A stretch of 63,384 nucleotides of DNA from an uncultured Clostridium sp. GTDB taxonomy: Bacteria; Bacillota; Clostridia; Lachnospirales; Lachnospiraceae. Below the pieces are notes generated by a model. The model ran no database searches and was not told the DNA's origin. It saw only the letters and a list, made by a program, of their open reading frames with translations. The stretch covers positions 1 through 63,384 of the forward strand of contig URFM01000014.1 in the NCBI GenBank assembly GCA_900547035.1. The letters are read 5' to 3'. Below, in pieces: positions 17,385-27,556 of this stretch; positions within the stretch are counted from its first letter, which is position 1, and each line of letters opens with the position of its first letter. The position numbers were made by a program, and so were the translations under genes.

Positions 17385-18227
17385 ATGATACAAGATATAA
17401 AGCCGCGCAGCTTTGACCCTTCCTTCTGCGGCAGGAGGCCTGCGGATGAGGACTATCTGCTGCACTACAAGTACAATAAAGTTATGCTGAAAAAAGAGGG
17501 GGATGGATTTTCCATTCCCCGGTTTGGCGATGTAAAAAAAGAAGTATTCCGCCTGGAGGACAAAGTGGAATACCTTTTTTCCATTGATGACAGAGCTTAT
17601 TTTGGGGTCTGGGAGATGGAGTGCCCGGATTTTACGGATTTGGTTATGGAGGGCCTTCAGATTTTTCAGAATTTTGAACCCATGTATCAGGCTTTTGCGG
17701 GAATCACGGGAAGCCAGATTTACCGGTGGCGTCAAAGCCGCAGATACTGCGGCTGCTGCGGCAGTCCTATGGCGCCGGGAAAAACAGAACGCTCTATGGT
17801 ATGCACTTCCTGCGGCCATACGGAGTATCCGAAAATCAGTCCGGCAGTGATTGTGGCTATTACTAACAAAGACAAGCTTTTAATGTCCAGGTACGCCCAC
17901 GGAACCTACCGCCGTTTTGCCCTGATTGCCGGATATGTGGAGATTGGGGAGACATTTGAGGACTGCGTCCGCAGGGAGGTGATGGAGGAGGTAGGGCTGA
18001 AGGTGAAAAATATCCGTTATTATAAAAGTCAGCCCTGGGCCTTTTCCGATACGGTGATGATTGGCTTTACCGCTGAACTGGACGGGGACGATACCATTCG
18101 CCTTCAGGAGGAGGAACTGTCAGAAGCAGGATGGTATACCAGGGAGCAGGTGATTGCCTATGAACCTTGTCTCAGCGTAGGCCACGAGATGATGGCCGCT
18201 TTTAAAGCCGGAAAAATCGGCACATAA
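17385..18227 (+). CDS. nudC: NAD(H) diphosphatase (NudC type)
   Basis: A 280-aa Nudix enzyme. It has a zinc ribbon (YCGCCG and CTSCG pairs), a full Nudix box (GYVEIGETFEDCVRREVMEE followed by VGL), and the downstream SQPWAF motif that identifies NADH pyrophosphatases of the NudC group. It cleaves NAD(H) to AMP and NMN(H) and in other bacteria removes NAD caps from RNA. The length fits the family. It lies 44 bases after the HPr-like gene and is followed closely by a HAD phosphatase. Confidence 0.93.
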   Translation: MIQDIKPRSFDPSFCGRRPADEDYLLHYKYNKVMLKKEGDGFSIPRFGDVKKEVFRLEDKVEYLFSIDDRAYFGVWEMECPDFTDLVMEGLQIFQNFEPMYQAFAGITGSQIYRWRQSRRYCGCCGSPMAPGKTERSMVCTSCGHTEYPKISPAVIVAITNKDKLLMSRYAHGTYRRFALIAGYVEIGETFEDCVRREVMEEVGLKVKNIRYYKSQPWAFSDTVMIGFTAELDGDDTIRLQEEELSEAGWYTREQVIAYEPCLSVGHEMMAAFKAGKIGT

Positions 18228-18255
18228 ATCCATAGAGAGGAAAAACGTACATAAA

Positions 18256-18921
18256 ATGAGAGACTATTTGTTGTTTGATTTGGACGGGACGCTGACGGAT
18301 CCCAAAGAGGGAATTACAAAGTCGGTTCAGTATGCCTTAAACCATTACGGAATCCAGGTGGAAGACTTAGAACGGCTGATACCTTTTATCGGGCCGCCCC
18401 TGATGGACAGCTTTCAGGAGTTTTACGGTTTTTCACCGGAGCAGGCAAGAGAGGGCGTCCAGGTGTACCGGGAGTATTTTAGTGAGCGGGGATGGCGGGA
18501 AAACCGGGTATTTCCCGGAATCCCTTCCATGCTGGAGGAGCTGAGGGCGGCAGGCAAGCATCTTTATGTGGCAACCTCAAAGCCGGAGGTATTTGCCCTG
18601 CGGATTTTAAAACATTTTGATTTGGAACAATACTTTGACGGCGTAGGAGGCGCGGATCTGGGGGAGAAGCGCTGCCGGAAGGCAGATGTCATCCGCTATC
18701 TGCTGGAGAAGGAAGGAATTCCCTGGGAGAGAAAAGAGGAGCGAAATCGTATTCTGATGATAGGGGACCGCAAACACGATGTACTGGGAGCGGCTCAGTT
18801 GGGGATTGACTGCGCGGGCGTTCTCTACGGCTATGGAAGCCAGGAGGAAATGGAAGAGAGCAATGCTTTTGCCATTGTGAAAACAGTGGAAGATTTGAAA
18901 AATCTGCTGTTGGGAATGTAG
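18256..18921 (+). CDS. HAD-superfamily phosphatase, phosphoglycolate phosphatase-like
   Basis: A 221-aa HAD hydrolase. Motif I is FDLDGTLTD, with Asp nucleophile at residue 8 and the second Asp two on. Motif II is VATSKP, the motif III Lys lies in the KPEV/KADV region, and motif IV is IGDRKHDVLGA. A helical cap of subclass I sits between motifs I and II. It matches the Gph/PpaX-like group; phosphoglycolate, pyrophosphate or another small phosphate ester could be the substrate. It starts 28 bases after nudC, so the two probably share a transcript. Confidence 0.85.
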   Translation: MRDYLLFDLDGTLTDPKEGITKSVQYALNHYGIQVEDLERLIPFIGPPLMDSFQEFYGFSPEQAREGVQVYREYFSERGWRENRVFPGIPSMLEELRAAGKHLYVATSKPEVFALRILKHFDLEQYFDGVGGADLGEKRCRKADVIRYLLEKEGIPWERKEERNRILMIGDRKHDVLGAAQLGIDCAGVLYGYGSQEEMEESNAFAIVKTVEDLKNLLLGM

Positions 18922-19006
18922 CAAATCCATAACAAAAACGGCGTATTTCATAGATATTTTTTCGAAATCATAACTTGAATTTATAATAGCCATTCCTATT
19001 AAGTAA

Positions 19007-19035
19007 TTGACAAACGGAAGGGCCGTTGCTATCAT
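19007..19035 (+). promoter_or_regulatory. ilvN promoter with inverted repeat in the spacer
   Basis: Consensus TTGACA (19007-19012), 17-base spacer, TATCAT (19030-19035), 43 bases before the ATG. The spacer holds AACGG-AAGGG-CCGTT, a short inverted repeat placed where a repressor or activator could bind. Confidence 0.65.
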
Positions 19036-19078
19036 TAAATATAACCGTTTAGGATAGCGGGAGAGGAGAGGTGTAAGT

Positions 19079-19582
19079 ATGGATGACAGAATCGTTTTAT
19101 CTCTTTTAGTGGACAATACGGCGGGCGTACTTGCCCGGGTGGCGGGGCTGTTCAGCCGCCGGGGCTACAATATTGAAAGCCTGACGGTGGGAGTCACTGC
19201 CGATCCCCGTTATTCCAGAATGACAGTAGTTTCTCTGGGAGACCAGACGGTTTTGGAGCAGATTAAGAATCAGCTGAACAAGCTGGAAGATGTAAGGGAT
19301 ATTAAGGAGCTGAAGCCGGGGGCTTCCGTGTACCGTGAACTGATGATGGTAAAGGTGAAGGCCAATGCCAATGACCGTCCGGCTATCAGTGCGATTTCCA
19401 ACATTTTCCGGGCCACCATCGTAGATGTGGGCAAGGATTCGCTGACGGTGATGCTTACCGGAGATCAGTCCAAGCTGGATGCGTTGATTAATCTGCTGGA
19501 GGATTATGAGATTCTGGAGCTGGCCAGAACTGGATTGACTGGTCTGGAGCGGGGCGCTGAGGATATCCGCATCCTTCCTTAA
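19079..19582 (+). CDS. ilvN: Acetolactate synthase small (regulatory) subunit
   Basis: A 167-aa ilvH/N-type subunit. The N-terminal ACT domain (ILVDNTAGVLARVAGLFSRRGYNIESL pattern, seen here from LSLLVDNTAGVLARV) binds valine, and the C-terminal domain (LMMVKVKANANDRPAIS) activates the catalytic subunit. The enzyme makes acetolactate or acetohydroxybutyrate for valine, leucine and isoleucine. No ilvB catalytic gene lies next to it, so the large subunit must be encoded elsewhere. ilvC follows after a structured 183-base gap. Confidence 0.95.
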   Translation: MDDRIVLSLLVDNTAGVLARVAGLFSRRGYNIESLTVGVTADPRYSRMTVVSLGDQTVLEQIKNQLNKLEDVRDIKELKPGASVYRELMMVKVKANANDRPAISAISNIFRATIVDVGKDSLTVMLTGDQSKLDALINLLEDYEILELARTGLTGLERGAEDIRILP

Positions 19583-19592
19583 AAAAAGATTT

Positions 19593-19731
19593 CCGGCGGG
19601 AAGCCGGCAGAAGCGGAAAGCCCGGAGAAGACGGGCCATTGATTTGGAAAGCTAAGGGGCGTGGCCAAAGGCGGACAGAGAGTCGTCGGTTCTGTCACCT
19701 TAACGCGCCGCGGTCCTATAAGGACCTGCGG
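19593..19731 (+). promoter_or_regulatory. Structured ilvN-ilvC intergenic RNA
   Basis: The 183-base gap holds several neat hairpins: CCGGC/GCCGG (19593-19607), GCCCG/CGGGC (19620-19636), a larger closed region with CTAAGG pairing to CCTTA and GACAGA to TCTGTC inside, and CCGC-GGTCCT/AGGACC-T-GCGG (19708-19731). None carries a T-tract. It could be an attenuator, a processing site or an unnamed leader RNA. No T-box signature was found. Confidence 0.5.
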
Positions 19732-19753
19732 TGATATACAGAAAAAGGTGTAG

Positions 19754-20779
<1,026 letters not shown>

Positions 20780-20826
20780 AGATAACGGTTCAGGACGGTA
20801 CAACTAAAACGATTTCCGAACATAAC

Positions 20827-20869
20827 AAAACATCCGGTTTCATGGAGCTTCTCCAAACCGGATGTTTTT
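20827..20869. terminator. Bidirectional terminator after ilvC
   Basis: Stem CATCCGGTTT (20831-20840) with AAACCGGATG (20855-20864), an inner GGAG/CTCC, A-tract before and TTTTT after. It suits the convergent lipoprotein gene too. A dispersed palindromic repeat starts directly in the T-tract. Confidence 0.9.
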
Positions 20870-20985
20870 GTTACGAGCACTTAGCGCCTGTATTTTAGGC
20901 GCTTACGTGGGATACATGCAGAGTACTTGGCGAGGTCTTTTCGAGCCTAGTACGAAGCATTGTTACGAGCACTCAGCGCCTGCAA
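20869..20985. repeat. Dispersed palindromic repeat, copy 1
   Basis: Begins TTGTTACGAGCACTTAGCGCC directly after the ilvC terminator, without its last base in the run shown. Unit A is AGCGCCT-GTATTTT-AGGCGCT. Unit B is GTACTTGGCGAG with GAGCCTAGTAC as its arms. A second, partial unit A (GAGCACTCAGCGCC) closes the copy. Compared with copy 2 the unit B arms carry paired changes (GTAC for GCGC, GGC/GCC for AGC/GCT) that keep pairing. Confidence 0.8.
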
Positions 20986-20988
20986 TCT

Positions 20989-21552
20989 TTACTGGGGATA
21001 ATGAAATTCCGTAATTCCAATTACGTCATAGACATCTTTGCCTAAAACGATATAGGCGCCTTCTGGGTCGCCAAAAAGGGCGGTGTCATCGACAATGACA
21101 ATTTTGTCCGGGTCGGCTTCACCGACAGCCTTCAGAAGCTCATCGGTGTACAGGGTTTTCAGACCTATGGCATCCAGATCGTCCAGATCCTCCAGTACCG
21201 TGGTTTTATCTCCCTGAAATACAGTGACCGGGTAGCTGCAGATCATATCCAGATATTCGGTGGTCAGTCCGGTAGTAATCTCCATCTGAGCGGTGGAGGC
21301 GGCGGAGCGGAAGAGCGCTTCGTTTAAATCCTCTTCGTCTTCTTCAGAGGAAACGGAGGTCGGAGCCTGAGCGGTCTGAGGTCCGTTGGCGTCTGTTTCA
21401 GCCTCTGTTTCAGAAGCCGATGAGGATGCTGCCGTGGAAGAGGCCTCCGTCGTTTTAACCGCGGTCATCTTGGAAACGGAAGAGCCTGCCAGGGAACAGC
21501 CGGAAAGGGCCGCTGTAGTACAAATCGTTGCTATGATCCAGTAAAGTTTCAT
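20989..21552 (-). CDS. Secreted lipoprotein of unknown function
   Basis: A 187-aa protein with a lipoprotein signal peptide ending in the lipobox LSGC (Cys19), a Ser/Thr/Glu-rich low-complexity linker (about 30-75) and a small C-terminal domain with many acidic residues (LEDLDDLDAIGLKTLYTDELLKA). No catalytic motif was recognised. It lies 89 bases after a histidine kinase gene on the same strand and could belong to that operon or be its sensor partner; this is inference. The 3' end runs up to a dispersed repeat. Confidence 0.75.
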   Translation of the reverse strand: MKLYWIIATICTTAALSGCSLAGSSVSKMTAVKTTEASSTAASSSASETEAETDANGPQTAQAPTSVSSEEDEEDLNEALFRSAASTAQMEITTGLTTEYLDMICSYPVTVFQGDKTTVLEDLDDLDAIGLKTLYTDELLKAVGEADPDKIVIVDDTALFGDPEGAYIVLGKDVYDVIGITEFHYPQ

Positions 21553-21641
21553 GATTCAATTTCTCCTTTGCTTATGATTCCAATCATTTTGATCATAGCA
21601 GTCCGGGCTTTAAATAGCCTTCAGAGAACCTAAAGATTCCT

Positions 21642-23252
21642 TTAGGTTTCGGAAAAATCCGCCGGTGGAAGAGTAATGCAAAAGCAGGTAGACCAACAGG
21701 AACAGTCCAGAAGAGCAATTTTTCCTCCATGGAGCTCCACGATTTTTTTGACGATGGACAGTCCCAGACCAGAGCCGTGATTTCCAGAGCGGGCCTGGTT
21801 TCCGGTAACGAAGGGGTCAAAGAGGGACTGACGGATATTCTGGGGGATACCGCTTCCGTTGTCCCCCAAAAGCAGCTGGAGATAGCCGTCCAAGACACGG
21901 ACCGATACCCACAAAGTGGTTCCCGGAGGATTGTAGGACAGCGTATTCTGTACTAAATTTTCCATGCAGCGGATCAGAAGCTGACGGTCCGCCATTACAT
22001 ACATGGTGGAATCGGGAATATCTGCTTCCAGCGGGTAGCCGGCCAGTTCCAGTTCCTGATAGCGTCCCGCAAAATATTCCCGGACCAGACCGCACAAATC
22101 CACCCGGCTTAAGTGGATGGGCATGGCAGGATGATCCAGCCGGCTGTATTCGTGAAGCTGGGAGAGCAGACTGCTGATTTGCCGGGATTTTTGAACCAGA
22201 GTATCCAGACAACGCTGCTGCTCCTGTCCGGACAGCATTCCGTCTCTCAAGGCGCAGGCATAGCCGCTGATAACGGCGGCCGGGGTTTTTAAGTCGTGGG
22301 AAATGTCCGCCATCAGCTGCCGGCGGCTTTCGTCCAGCTGCTGCCTCTGATATTCGCTTTCACGAAGACGCTCCTCCATTTGCAGAAAATTACGGGCAAT
22401 ACCGGCAAATTCCGCAGGCCCGTGATAGGCGTCCAGATGACTGTCTTTTCCCTGGGAGAGGCTGAGAATGGCCTGATTCAGGGGCTCCAGAAGAGATTTC
22501 GTCTTTTCCGTCAGCTTCCTTATGCAGAAAGCTGCAGCCAATAGACAGGCGGGAATGGCCAAAAGCCAGATTCGGTTCCAAAAATGGTAAACGCGCTGGT
22601 AGCCCTCGATTCGCGTATTACGGAAAAAGAAAACCATCTGACGGATTTCGCCTTCCGGGTTTTGGTATCTGGTACGGAAAATCAGGCGTCCGGATTCGTC
22701 CTGCCCTTTTAGATACTGAAATTCCTGAGGAGTGAAGGAACTTCGGCCGGTGGCGATGGTACCGGAGAGCACATTCAGTTCCTGATCCAGAAAAAGATAA
22801 CCGTCAATGACGGTTTCGCCCTGTTGCCCGAACTTCAGCTGAGTGATCAGGTACTGACCGTTGGGAGAAGATTCCGGAAGATTGGCAATTGCCAGGGATG
22901 TGTCCGAATCATAGCGGGGAATACACGCCAACTCTCCTGGAGTAAACTGCGCCGGAAGATTTTCACCGGAAGAGTACAGCAGGTTTCCGGTGGAATCCGC
23001 GATGATGAAGCCGGAGCCGGGACCCAGGTAATAGGAAGTGCTCAGGCTGTCTAATTGTCTGTCTTCCAAGGTTTGGGCTTTGAGCTTTAAGGACTCCGGA
23101 TCCGGTATAGGAGCCGCATGGCGGGCATAGGAGCAGTAAATCAGATAGATTCCCAGAAAAATGAACAGAACTGCCCCTATAAACATCAGATAATTAAAGG
23201 CCAAGAGCTGGAAGAAGCTTTTGGCCTCGGGAAATTTACGGGATGTACTCAA
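21642..23252 (-). CDS. Two-component sensor histidine kinase, BaeS-like
   Basis: A kinase of about 536 aa with membrane helices near the N-terminus and at about 230-247 bracketing an extracellular sensor, a HAMP-like linker, an H-box with ISHDLKTPAAVISGYA, an N-box (MENLVQNTLSYNP) and a GSGLGLSIVKKIVELHGG lid. The start is not certain: the frame opens at TTG 23312, and TTG 23264 and 23252 are also possible. I prefer 23252 because it overlaps the regulator gene by only 17 bases, typical of coupled pairs. No ATG is available. Confidence 0.9.
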   Translation of the reverse strand: MSTSRKFPEAKSFFQLLAFNYLMFIGAVLFIFLGIYLIYCSYARHAAPIPDPESLKLKAQTLEDRQLDSLSTSYYLGPGSGFIIADSTGNLLYSSGENLPAQFTPGELACIPRYDSDTSLAIANLPESSPNGQYLITQLKFGQQGETVIDGYLFLDQELNVLSGTIATGRSSFTPQEFQYLKGQDESGRLIFRTRYQNPEGEIRQMVFFFRNTRIEGYQRVYHFWNRIWLLAIPACLLAAAFCIRKLTEKTKSLLEPLNQAILSLSQGKDSHLDAYHGPAEFAGIARNFLQMEERLRESEYQRQQLDESRRQLMADISHDLKTPAAVISGYACALRDGMLSGQEQQRCLDTLVQKSRQISSLLSQLHEYSRLDHPAMPIHLSRVDLCGLVREYFAGRYQELELAGYPLEADIPDSTMYVMADRQLLIRCMENLVQNTLSYNPPGTTLWVSVRVLDGYLQLLLGDNGSGIPQNIRQSLFDPFVTGNQARSGNHGSGLGLSIVKKIVELHGGKIALLDCSCWSTCFCITLPPADFSET

Positions 23253-23940
23253 TTTTATATCCAAGCCCCCTGACTGTCTGAATATAGCGGGGACTTTTTG
23301 AATCCCCCTCAATCTTTTCTCTCAGATTGGAAATATGGACCATCATAGTTTTATCATCGCTCTCGCAGTATCCGGAGCCAATACTTTCGTAAAGCTGGGA
23401 TTTGGTGAAAACCCGGCCCGGATGCTCCATCATCTGCGCTAGGATCTTAAATTCCGTAGCAGTTAAATCGATGGGAGTTCCGTCTTTTTCAAGAGTCATA
23501 CGGCCAAGATCCAGGCGGAGCGGGCCAAGACAGAGAACTTTTGCGGAATGGGCTGAAGAAGCCGCGCCTCCCAGCTGATAAAAGCGGCGCAGGGCGGAGC
23601 GGACATGAGCCACTACCTCCAGAGGATTAAATGGTTTGGTCAAATATCCGTCTGCTCCCAGATCCAGTCCCAGGATTTTTTCACAGTCCTGGTCTTTGGC
23701 GGTAAGGAAGAGGATGGGGATGGAGCTAAAGGAACGAATTTCCCGTGTAAGGGTATAGCCATCCATTTCCGGCATCATGATATCCAACAGCGCAAGGTCT
23801 ATCTTTTGCCGGCGGAGAATCTCAAGTGCCTGGATTCCGTTGGCGGCAGTTTGTACCTGGTAGCCGCTGCTTTTTAAGTACAGCTCCAGCAGAGCGCGAA
23901 TGTCGGGATCGTCCTCTGCGATTAAGATCATATGGGACAT
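23236..23940 (-). CDS. OmpR/PhoB-family response regulator
   Basis: A 234-aa regulator with a receiver domain (AEDDPDIRALLELY acidic pocket, phosphoacceptor in LLDIMMPEMDG, Lys in LTKPFNP) and a C-terminal winged helix (SQLYESIGSGYCESDDKTMMVHISNLREK in pieces, ending TVRGLGYKIE). It precedes and overlaps its kinase. It is divergent from the small membrane protein genes at 24.1 kb, which share the intergenic region and could be targets. Confidence 0.94.
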   Translation of the reverse strand: MSHMILIAEDDPDIRALLELYLKSSGYQVQTAANGIQALEILRRQKIDLALLDIMMPEMDGYTLTREIRSFSSIPILFLTAKDQDCEKILGLDLGADGYLTKPFNPLEVVAHVRSALRRFYQLGGAASSAHSAKVLCLGPLRLDLGRMTLEKDGTPIDLTATEFKILAQMMEHPGRVFTKSQLYESIGSGYCESDDKTMMVHISNLREKIEGDSKSPRYIQTVRGLGYKIEYIP

Positions 23941-24065
23941 GAATGGAACTCCTTTCTGAGTGTCTGCCCTCTCATTCTAACATAGATTTCTTGAAATAGC
24001 GAGAAATTCCGAAAAAAGAAATAATCTGTCAAAATTGACAAAATTAGACAAATTTTCAAAAAGTG

Positions 24066-24094
24066 TTGACAACATATAGGGAATGAAGTAGACT
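24066..24094 (+). promoter_or_regulatory. Promoter of the DUF2752 gene
   Basis: Consensus TTGACA (24066-24071), 17-base spacer, TAGACT (24089-24094). The transcript would start near 24101, just before the ATG at 24102, so the ATG at 24120 with AGAAGG in front is the more likely start. The upstream stretch is A/T-rich with repeated TTGACA/TTAGACA-like words. Confidence 0.65.
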
Positions 24095-24119
24095 AAAACC
24101 AATGAAGAGAAGGCGACCA

Positions 24120-24545
24120 ATGATCAGACATTCCATAAAACAGAATGCTCAGGATTTAAAGGCATGGATTGCGGTGGGACTATTCTATTTGCTGCTGGCG
24201 GCGCTGGGGCATGGATGTCCTATACGCTGGCTGACAGGGATTCCATGTCCGGGCTGCGGTCTTTCACGGGCTTACCTTGCACTTTTAAGCGGAAATCTGA
24301 AGGGGGCTTTTGCCTTTCATCCCCTTTTTTGGGCAGTGCCGCTTCTGGTTTTTGCTGCTTTGTGGAGAGGGCGGAAGGGGGAAAAAGCTGCCAGGCTATT
24401 ATTGATCTGTCTGGGTGCTGCTTTTTTGCTGGTATATATCTGGAGGCTGGCATCAGGGGATCCGTACATGGAGATTTCTGTCGATCAAAGTTTGCATTTT
24501 CAGATCTTGAGAACGATCGGAGACGTTCTTTTCGGATTACATTAA
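24120..24545 (+). CDS. DUF2752 membrane protein
   Basis: A 141-aa protein with about three membrane helices and the DUF2752 signature GIPCPGCGLSRAYLALLSG followed by FHPLF. Its function is unknown; the paired Cys in PCPGCG could bind metal or be redox active. The ATG at 24102 is also in frame but lies at the predicted transcript start. A DUF4234 gene follows 33 bases later. The two domains often occur together in Lachnospiraceae, which suggests a shared membrane role. Confidence 0.8.
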   Translation: MIRHSIKQNAQDLKAWIAVGLFYLLLAALGHGCPIRWLTGIPCPGCGLSRAYLALLSGNLKGAFAFHPLFWAVPLLVFAALWRGRKGEKAARLLLICLGAAFLLVYIWRLASGDPYMEISVDQSLHFQILRTIGDVLFGLH

Positions 24546-24578
24546 GGAACTAGGGTTCCATAAACGGAGGGTAAGAAT

Positions 24579-24986
24579 ATGAAACAGAGAAGCTTTGTGG
24601 TCTATCTTTTGCTAAACATCGTTACCTGCGGAATCTATGGGATTTATTTCTGGTATGTCTTCACAGAAAATCTTAACCAGATTTGCGCGGAAAAGGTGCC
24701 GAACGATAAGCCCAGTATGAATTACATCCTGGTGCTGCTGCTGTCCATTGTAACCTGCGGTATTTTTTACTATTTCTGGCTTTACCAGCAGGGAAACCGT
24801 ATGCTGGATGCCTCCAGGGGATATGGAAGAGAATTTCATGAAACGGGTACAACCTACCTGATGTGGTGCCTTTTCGGTATACTTCTTTGCGGAATTGGTT
24901 CATTATACGGAACTTATCTTGTGATCCGCAATATGAATACGCTGATTGGGGAGTACGGCCGCGAACACGGAATGGCCGTGTCATAA
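24579..24986 (+). CDS. DUF4234 membrane protein
   Basis: A 135-aa protein of unknown function with two copies of the hallmark segment (NIVTCGIYGIYFWY at about 13-26 and SIVTCGIFYYFWLYQQGNRM further on) and a third membrane helix (MWCLFGILLCGIGSLYGTYL). This duplicated pattern defines DUF4234. It shares a transcript with the DUF2752 gene and is followed by a strong terminator. Confidence 0.85.
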   Translation: MKQRSFVVYLLLNIVTCGIYGIYFWYVFTENLNQICAEKVPNDKPSMNYILVLLLSIVTCGIFYYFWLYQQGNRMLDASRGYGREFHETGTTYLMWCLFGILLCGIGSLYGTYLVIRNMNTLIGEYGREHGMAVS

Positions 24987-25007
24987 TATTTAGAATGAAT
25001 GTAATGG

Positions 25008-25034
25008 ATGGGCTGTCGGTCGACAGCCCATTTT
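25008..25034 (+). terminator. Intrinsic terminator after the DUF4234 gene
   Basis: TGGGCTGTCG and CGACAGCCCA form a perfect ten-base stem, followed by TTTTAATT. It can serve the converging LysR gene only weakly. Confidence 0.88.
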
Positions 25035-25069
25035 AATTATGGAAACACTGCACATGAAACGGCAGATGC

Positions 25070-25951
25070 TTAATACAAAAACTCCAGAAAAGTTTTCAGT
25101 GCCATAGCCTGATTGGCCGGATGATAGGCGAAACCAATGGTACGGCGGGGGATGGGAGGCTTTAAAGGCAGCTCCACCAGAAGACCGGAGTCCAGTTCCT
25201 TTTGAACCAGCTCCCGGATCACACAGCCGATTCCAAGGCCGATTTTGGCAAATTCAATCAGCAGGTCCATCGTGCTGACTTCCAGAATCTGTCGGGGATA
25301 AATGCCGCTTTCGGACAAGTACTCGTTTACATGACGTCTGGTCATGTTGCTTTCATCCAACAGCATAATATTGCCGGTGTTGAAAACATCCGTGTCTTTT
25401 CCTTCCCGAAGATAAAGATTCTCCAGATAATTCTTTGTGGAGACAAAAACATCCTGAATATCCATAACCGGTATAAAGGCCAGGTCTTTGCGGGACGCCG
25501 GCTCCGCTACCAGTCCCAAATCCAGCTTTTGCTGCTCCAGGCGGTCCAGCGTCTGGCCGGTAGACTGGCTCTCTATCGTTACTTTCATGTGTGGGTATTG
25601 GTCAATAAAGGTTTTTAAATATGGAAGAAGGACATATTTGCACAGCGTGGTGCTGACGCCGATCCGCAGATGGCCGATATCGAACTCCTGGATACGGCGC
25701 AGCTCCTGTTCCCCCCGTTCCAAAGCCTCAAAGGCGTCCCGAGTGTGTTGATAGAGAATTTCACCTTCCGCCGTCAGCTGCACGCCTCTGGAACTTCTGG
25801 TAAAAAGGGAGAGCCCAAGGGAATCCTCCAGTTTTCCGATAGCCTTTGAAATAGCCGGCTGGCTGATGTAGAGCTCTTTGGCGGCCCGGGAAATATTGCC
25901 GGCCTTAGCCACCTCGTAAAAGATCTTATACTGTGAAAGGTTCTGCTCCAT
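25070..25951 (-). CDS. LysR-family transcription regulator (leuCD-divergent)
   Basis: A 293-aa LysR protein. The N-terminal winged helix (FYEVAKAGNISRAAKELYISQPAISKAIGKLE in pieces, then LFTRSSRGVQLTAEGE) is followed by an effector-binding domain (LRIGVSTTLCKYVLLPYL and so on). It is divergent from leuC, so it may control leucine synthesis in answer to a pathway intermediate; that is inference from gene order. Its own leader, read on the minus strand, holds GCCGTCCGAACGGTTGTTACG (one arm of the dispersed leader element, 25999-25979). Confidence 0.9.
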   Translation of the reverse strand: MEQNLSQYKIFYEVAKAGNISRAAKELYISQPAISKAIGKLEDSLGLSLFTRSSRGVQLTAEGEILYQHTRDAFEALERGEQELRRIQEFDIGHLRIGVSTTLCKYVLLPYLKTFIDQYPHMKVTIESQSTGQTLDRLEQQKLDLGLVAEPASRKDLAFIPVMDIQDVFVSTKNYLENLYLREGKDTDVFNTGNIMLLDESNMTRRHVNEYLSESGIYPRQILEVSTMDLLIEFAKIGLGIGCVIRELVQKELDSGLLVELPLKPPIPRRTIGFAYHPANQAMALKTFLEFLY

Positions 25952-26272
25952 ACTCTAAAACTCCTTCCTGGGGGAAGCCGTAACAACCGTTCGGACGGCG
26001 GGCAGATGGGAAAAACAGGACCTTAAACTTGCTTGTCAACAGGATTGTATTTCCATCTGTATATGATATGTCCGGGTTATTACAGCACATAACCTGCCTT
26101 CATGGATACCATTCATATTATGTATTTTTATTATAACAATACTTATGCTAAAATGTAAAGCACAGATCATTTTTTATATGGTACCTGGAGCATGAAGTGA
26201 GGGACCATCCGGTATCATAGGGGAGAAGAACCTTCGCCCCCGTATTTTTATATAATCAAGGAGGAAAAAAGA
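25952..26272. promoter_or_regulatory. LysR-leuC divergent control region with leader hairpins
   Basis: No gene lies in these 321 bases. ATGGATACCAT (26102-26112) is a small perfect palindrome in an A/T-rich stretch. An extended -10 TGcTAAAAT (hexamer 26149-26154) points to leuC. In the leader, ATGGTACC (26178-26185) pairs with GGTATCAT (26211-26218), and GGGGAGAAG (26220-26228) pairs with CTTCGCCCC (26232-26240) followed by GTATTTTTA, which resembles an intrinsic terminator. A leader arranged like this could attenuate leuCD. The ribosome site AGGAGG is at 26259-26264. Confidence 0.6.
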
Positions 26273-27541
26273 ATGGGAATGACGATGAGCCAGAAGATTT
26301 TGGCGGCCCATGCAGGACTGGATCAGGTAAAGGCAGGACAGTTAATTGAGGCTGAGCTGGACCTGGTTCTGGGAAATGATATTACATCGCCGGTGGCAAT
26401 CCACGAGATGGATAAGATGAACCGCCAGGAGGTATTTGATAAGGATAAAATTGCTTTGGTAATGGACCATTTTATCCCCAATAAAGACATTAAATCAGCG
26501 GAAAACTGCAAGTGCTGCCGGGATTTTGCATGTAAGCATGAGATAACCAACTATTTTGATGTAGGTCAGATGGGCATTGAGCACGCTCTGCTTCCGGAGA
26601 AAGGATTGGTAGTAGCCGGCGATTTGGTGGTTGGCGCAGATTCTCATACCTGTACTTACGGAGCTTTGGGGGCTTTCTCCACCGGTGTGGGAAGTACGGA
26701 TATGGCTGCCGGCATGGTGACGGGCAAAGCATGGTTTAAGGTACCCTCCGCTCTCAAATTTGAGCTGGTTGGAAAGCCATCGAAGTGGGTCAGCGGCAAG
26801 GATGTGATCTTACATATTATCGGAATGATCGGAGTGGACGGAGCTCTTTACAAATCGATGGAGTTTACCGGAGAGGGAGTAAAGAGCCTGACAATGGATG
26901 ACCGCTTCACCATCTGCAATATGTCCATTGAGGCTGGCGGAAAGAACGGAATCTTTCCTGTGGATGAGCAGACCATCCGGTATATGAAGGATCATTCGAT
27001 CCGTCCTTTTAAGACCTATGAGGCAGATCCGGATGCGGAGTATGAGGCTACCTATGTGATTGACCTTTCGGAATTGAAGCCGACGGTTTCCTTCCCCCAT
27101 CTTCCTTCCAACACCAGGACCATTGACCAGGTGGGAGAGGTGAAGATCGACCAGGCGGTAATCGGATCCTGCACCAATGGACGAATTGATGATATGCGGA
27201 TTGCGGCGGAGGTATTAAAGGGAAGGAAAGTAGCGAAGAACGTGCGCTGCATTGTAATTCCTGCGACACAGGCCATTTATCTGCAGGCTATGAAGGAAGG
27301 ACTGCTGGAAATTTTTATTGAAGCGGGAGCGGTGGTCAGCACCCCAACCTGCGGCCCCTGTCTGGGCGGATATATGGGAATTCTGGCGGCGGGAGAGCGG
27401 TGTATCTCCACAACCAACCGAAATTTTGTAGGCCGTATGGGCCATGTGGATTCGGAGATCTATCTGGCAAGTCCGGCGGTAGCGGCGGCCAGCGCGGTGG
27501 CGGGAAAAATTGTTTGTCCCTGCCAGCTGGATGAACAATAA
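26273..27541 (+). CDS. leuC: 3-isopropylmalate dehydratase large subunit
   Basis: A 422-aa aconitase-family subunit of the short (archaeal/HacA-like) type. Three Fe-S ligands are visible in the motifs [11 protein letters not shown] and [10 protein letters not shown] (two Cys). [20 protein letters not shown] and the [10 protein letters not shown] substrate loop are also present. With LeuD it isomerises 2-isopropylmalate to 3-isopropylmalate in leucine synthesis. leuD follows 15 bases later with its own AGGAGG. No leuA or leuB is in the window. Confidence 0.95.
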   Translation: MGMTMSQKILAAHAGLDQVKAGQLIEAELDLVLGNDITSPVAIHEMDKMNRQEVFDKDKIALVMDHFIPNKDIKSAENCKCCRDFACKHEITNYFDVGQMGIEHALLPEKGLVVAGDLVVGADSHTCTYGALGAFSTGVGSTDMAAGMVTGKAWFKVPSALKFELVGKPSKWVSGKDVILHIIGMIGVDGALYKSMEFTGEGVKSLTMDDRFTICNMSIEAGGKNGIFPVDEQTIRYMKDHSIRPFKTYEADPDAEYEATYVIDLSELKPTVSFPHLPSNTRTIDQVGEVKIDQAVIGSCTNGRIDDMRIAAEVLKGRKVAKNVRCIVIPATQAIYLQAMKEGLLEIFIEAGAVVSTPTCGPCLGGYMGILAAGERCISTTNRNFVGRMGHVDSEIYLASPAVAAASAVAGKIVCPCQLDEQ

Positions 27542-27556
27542 GGAGGATAGGGAATT

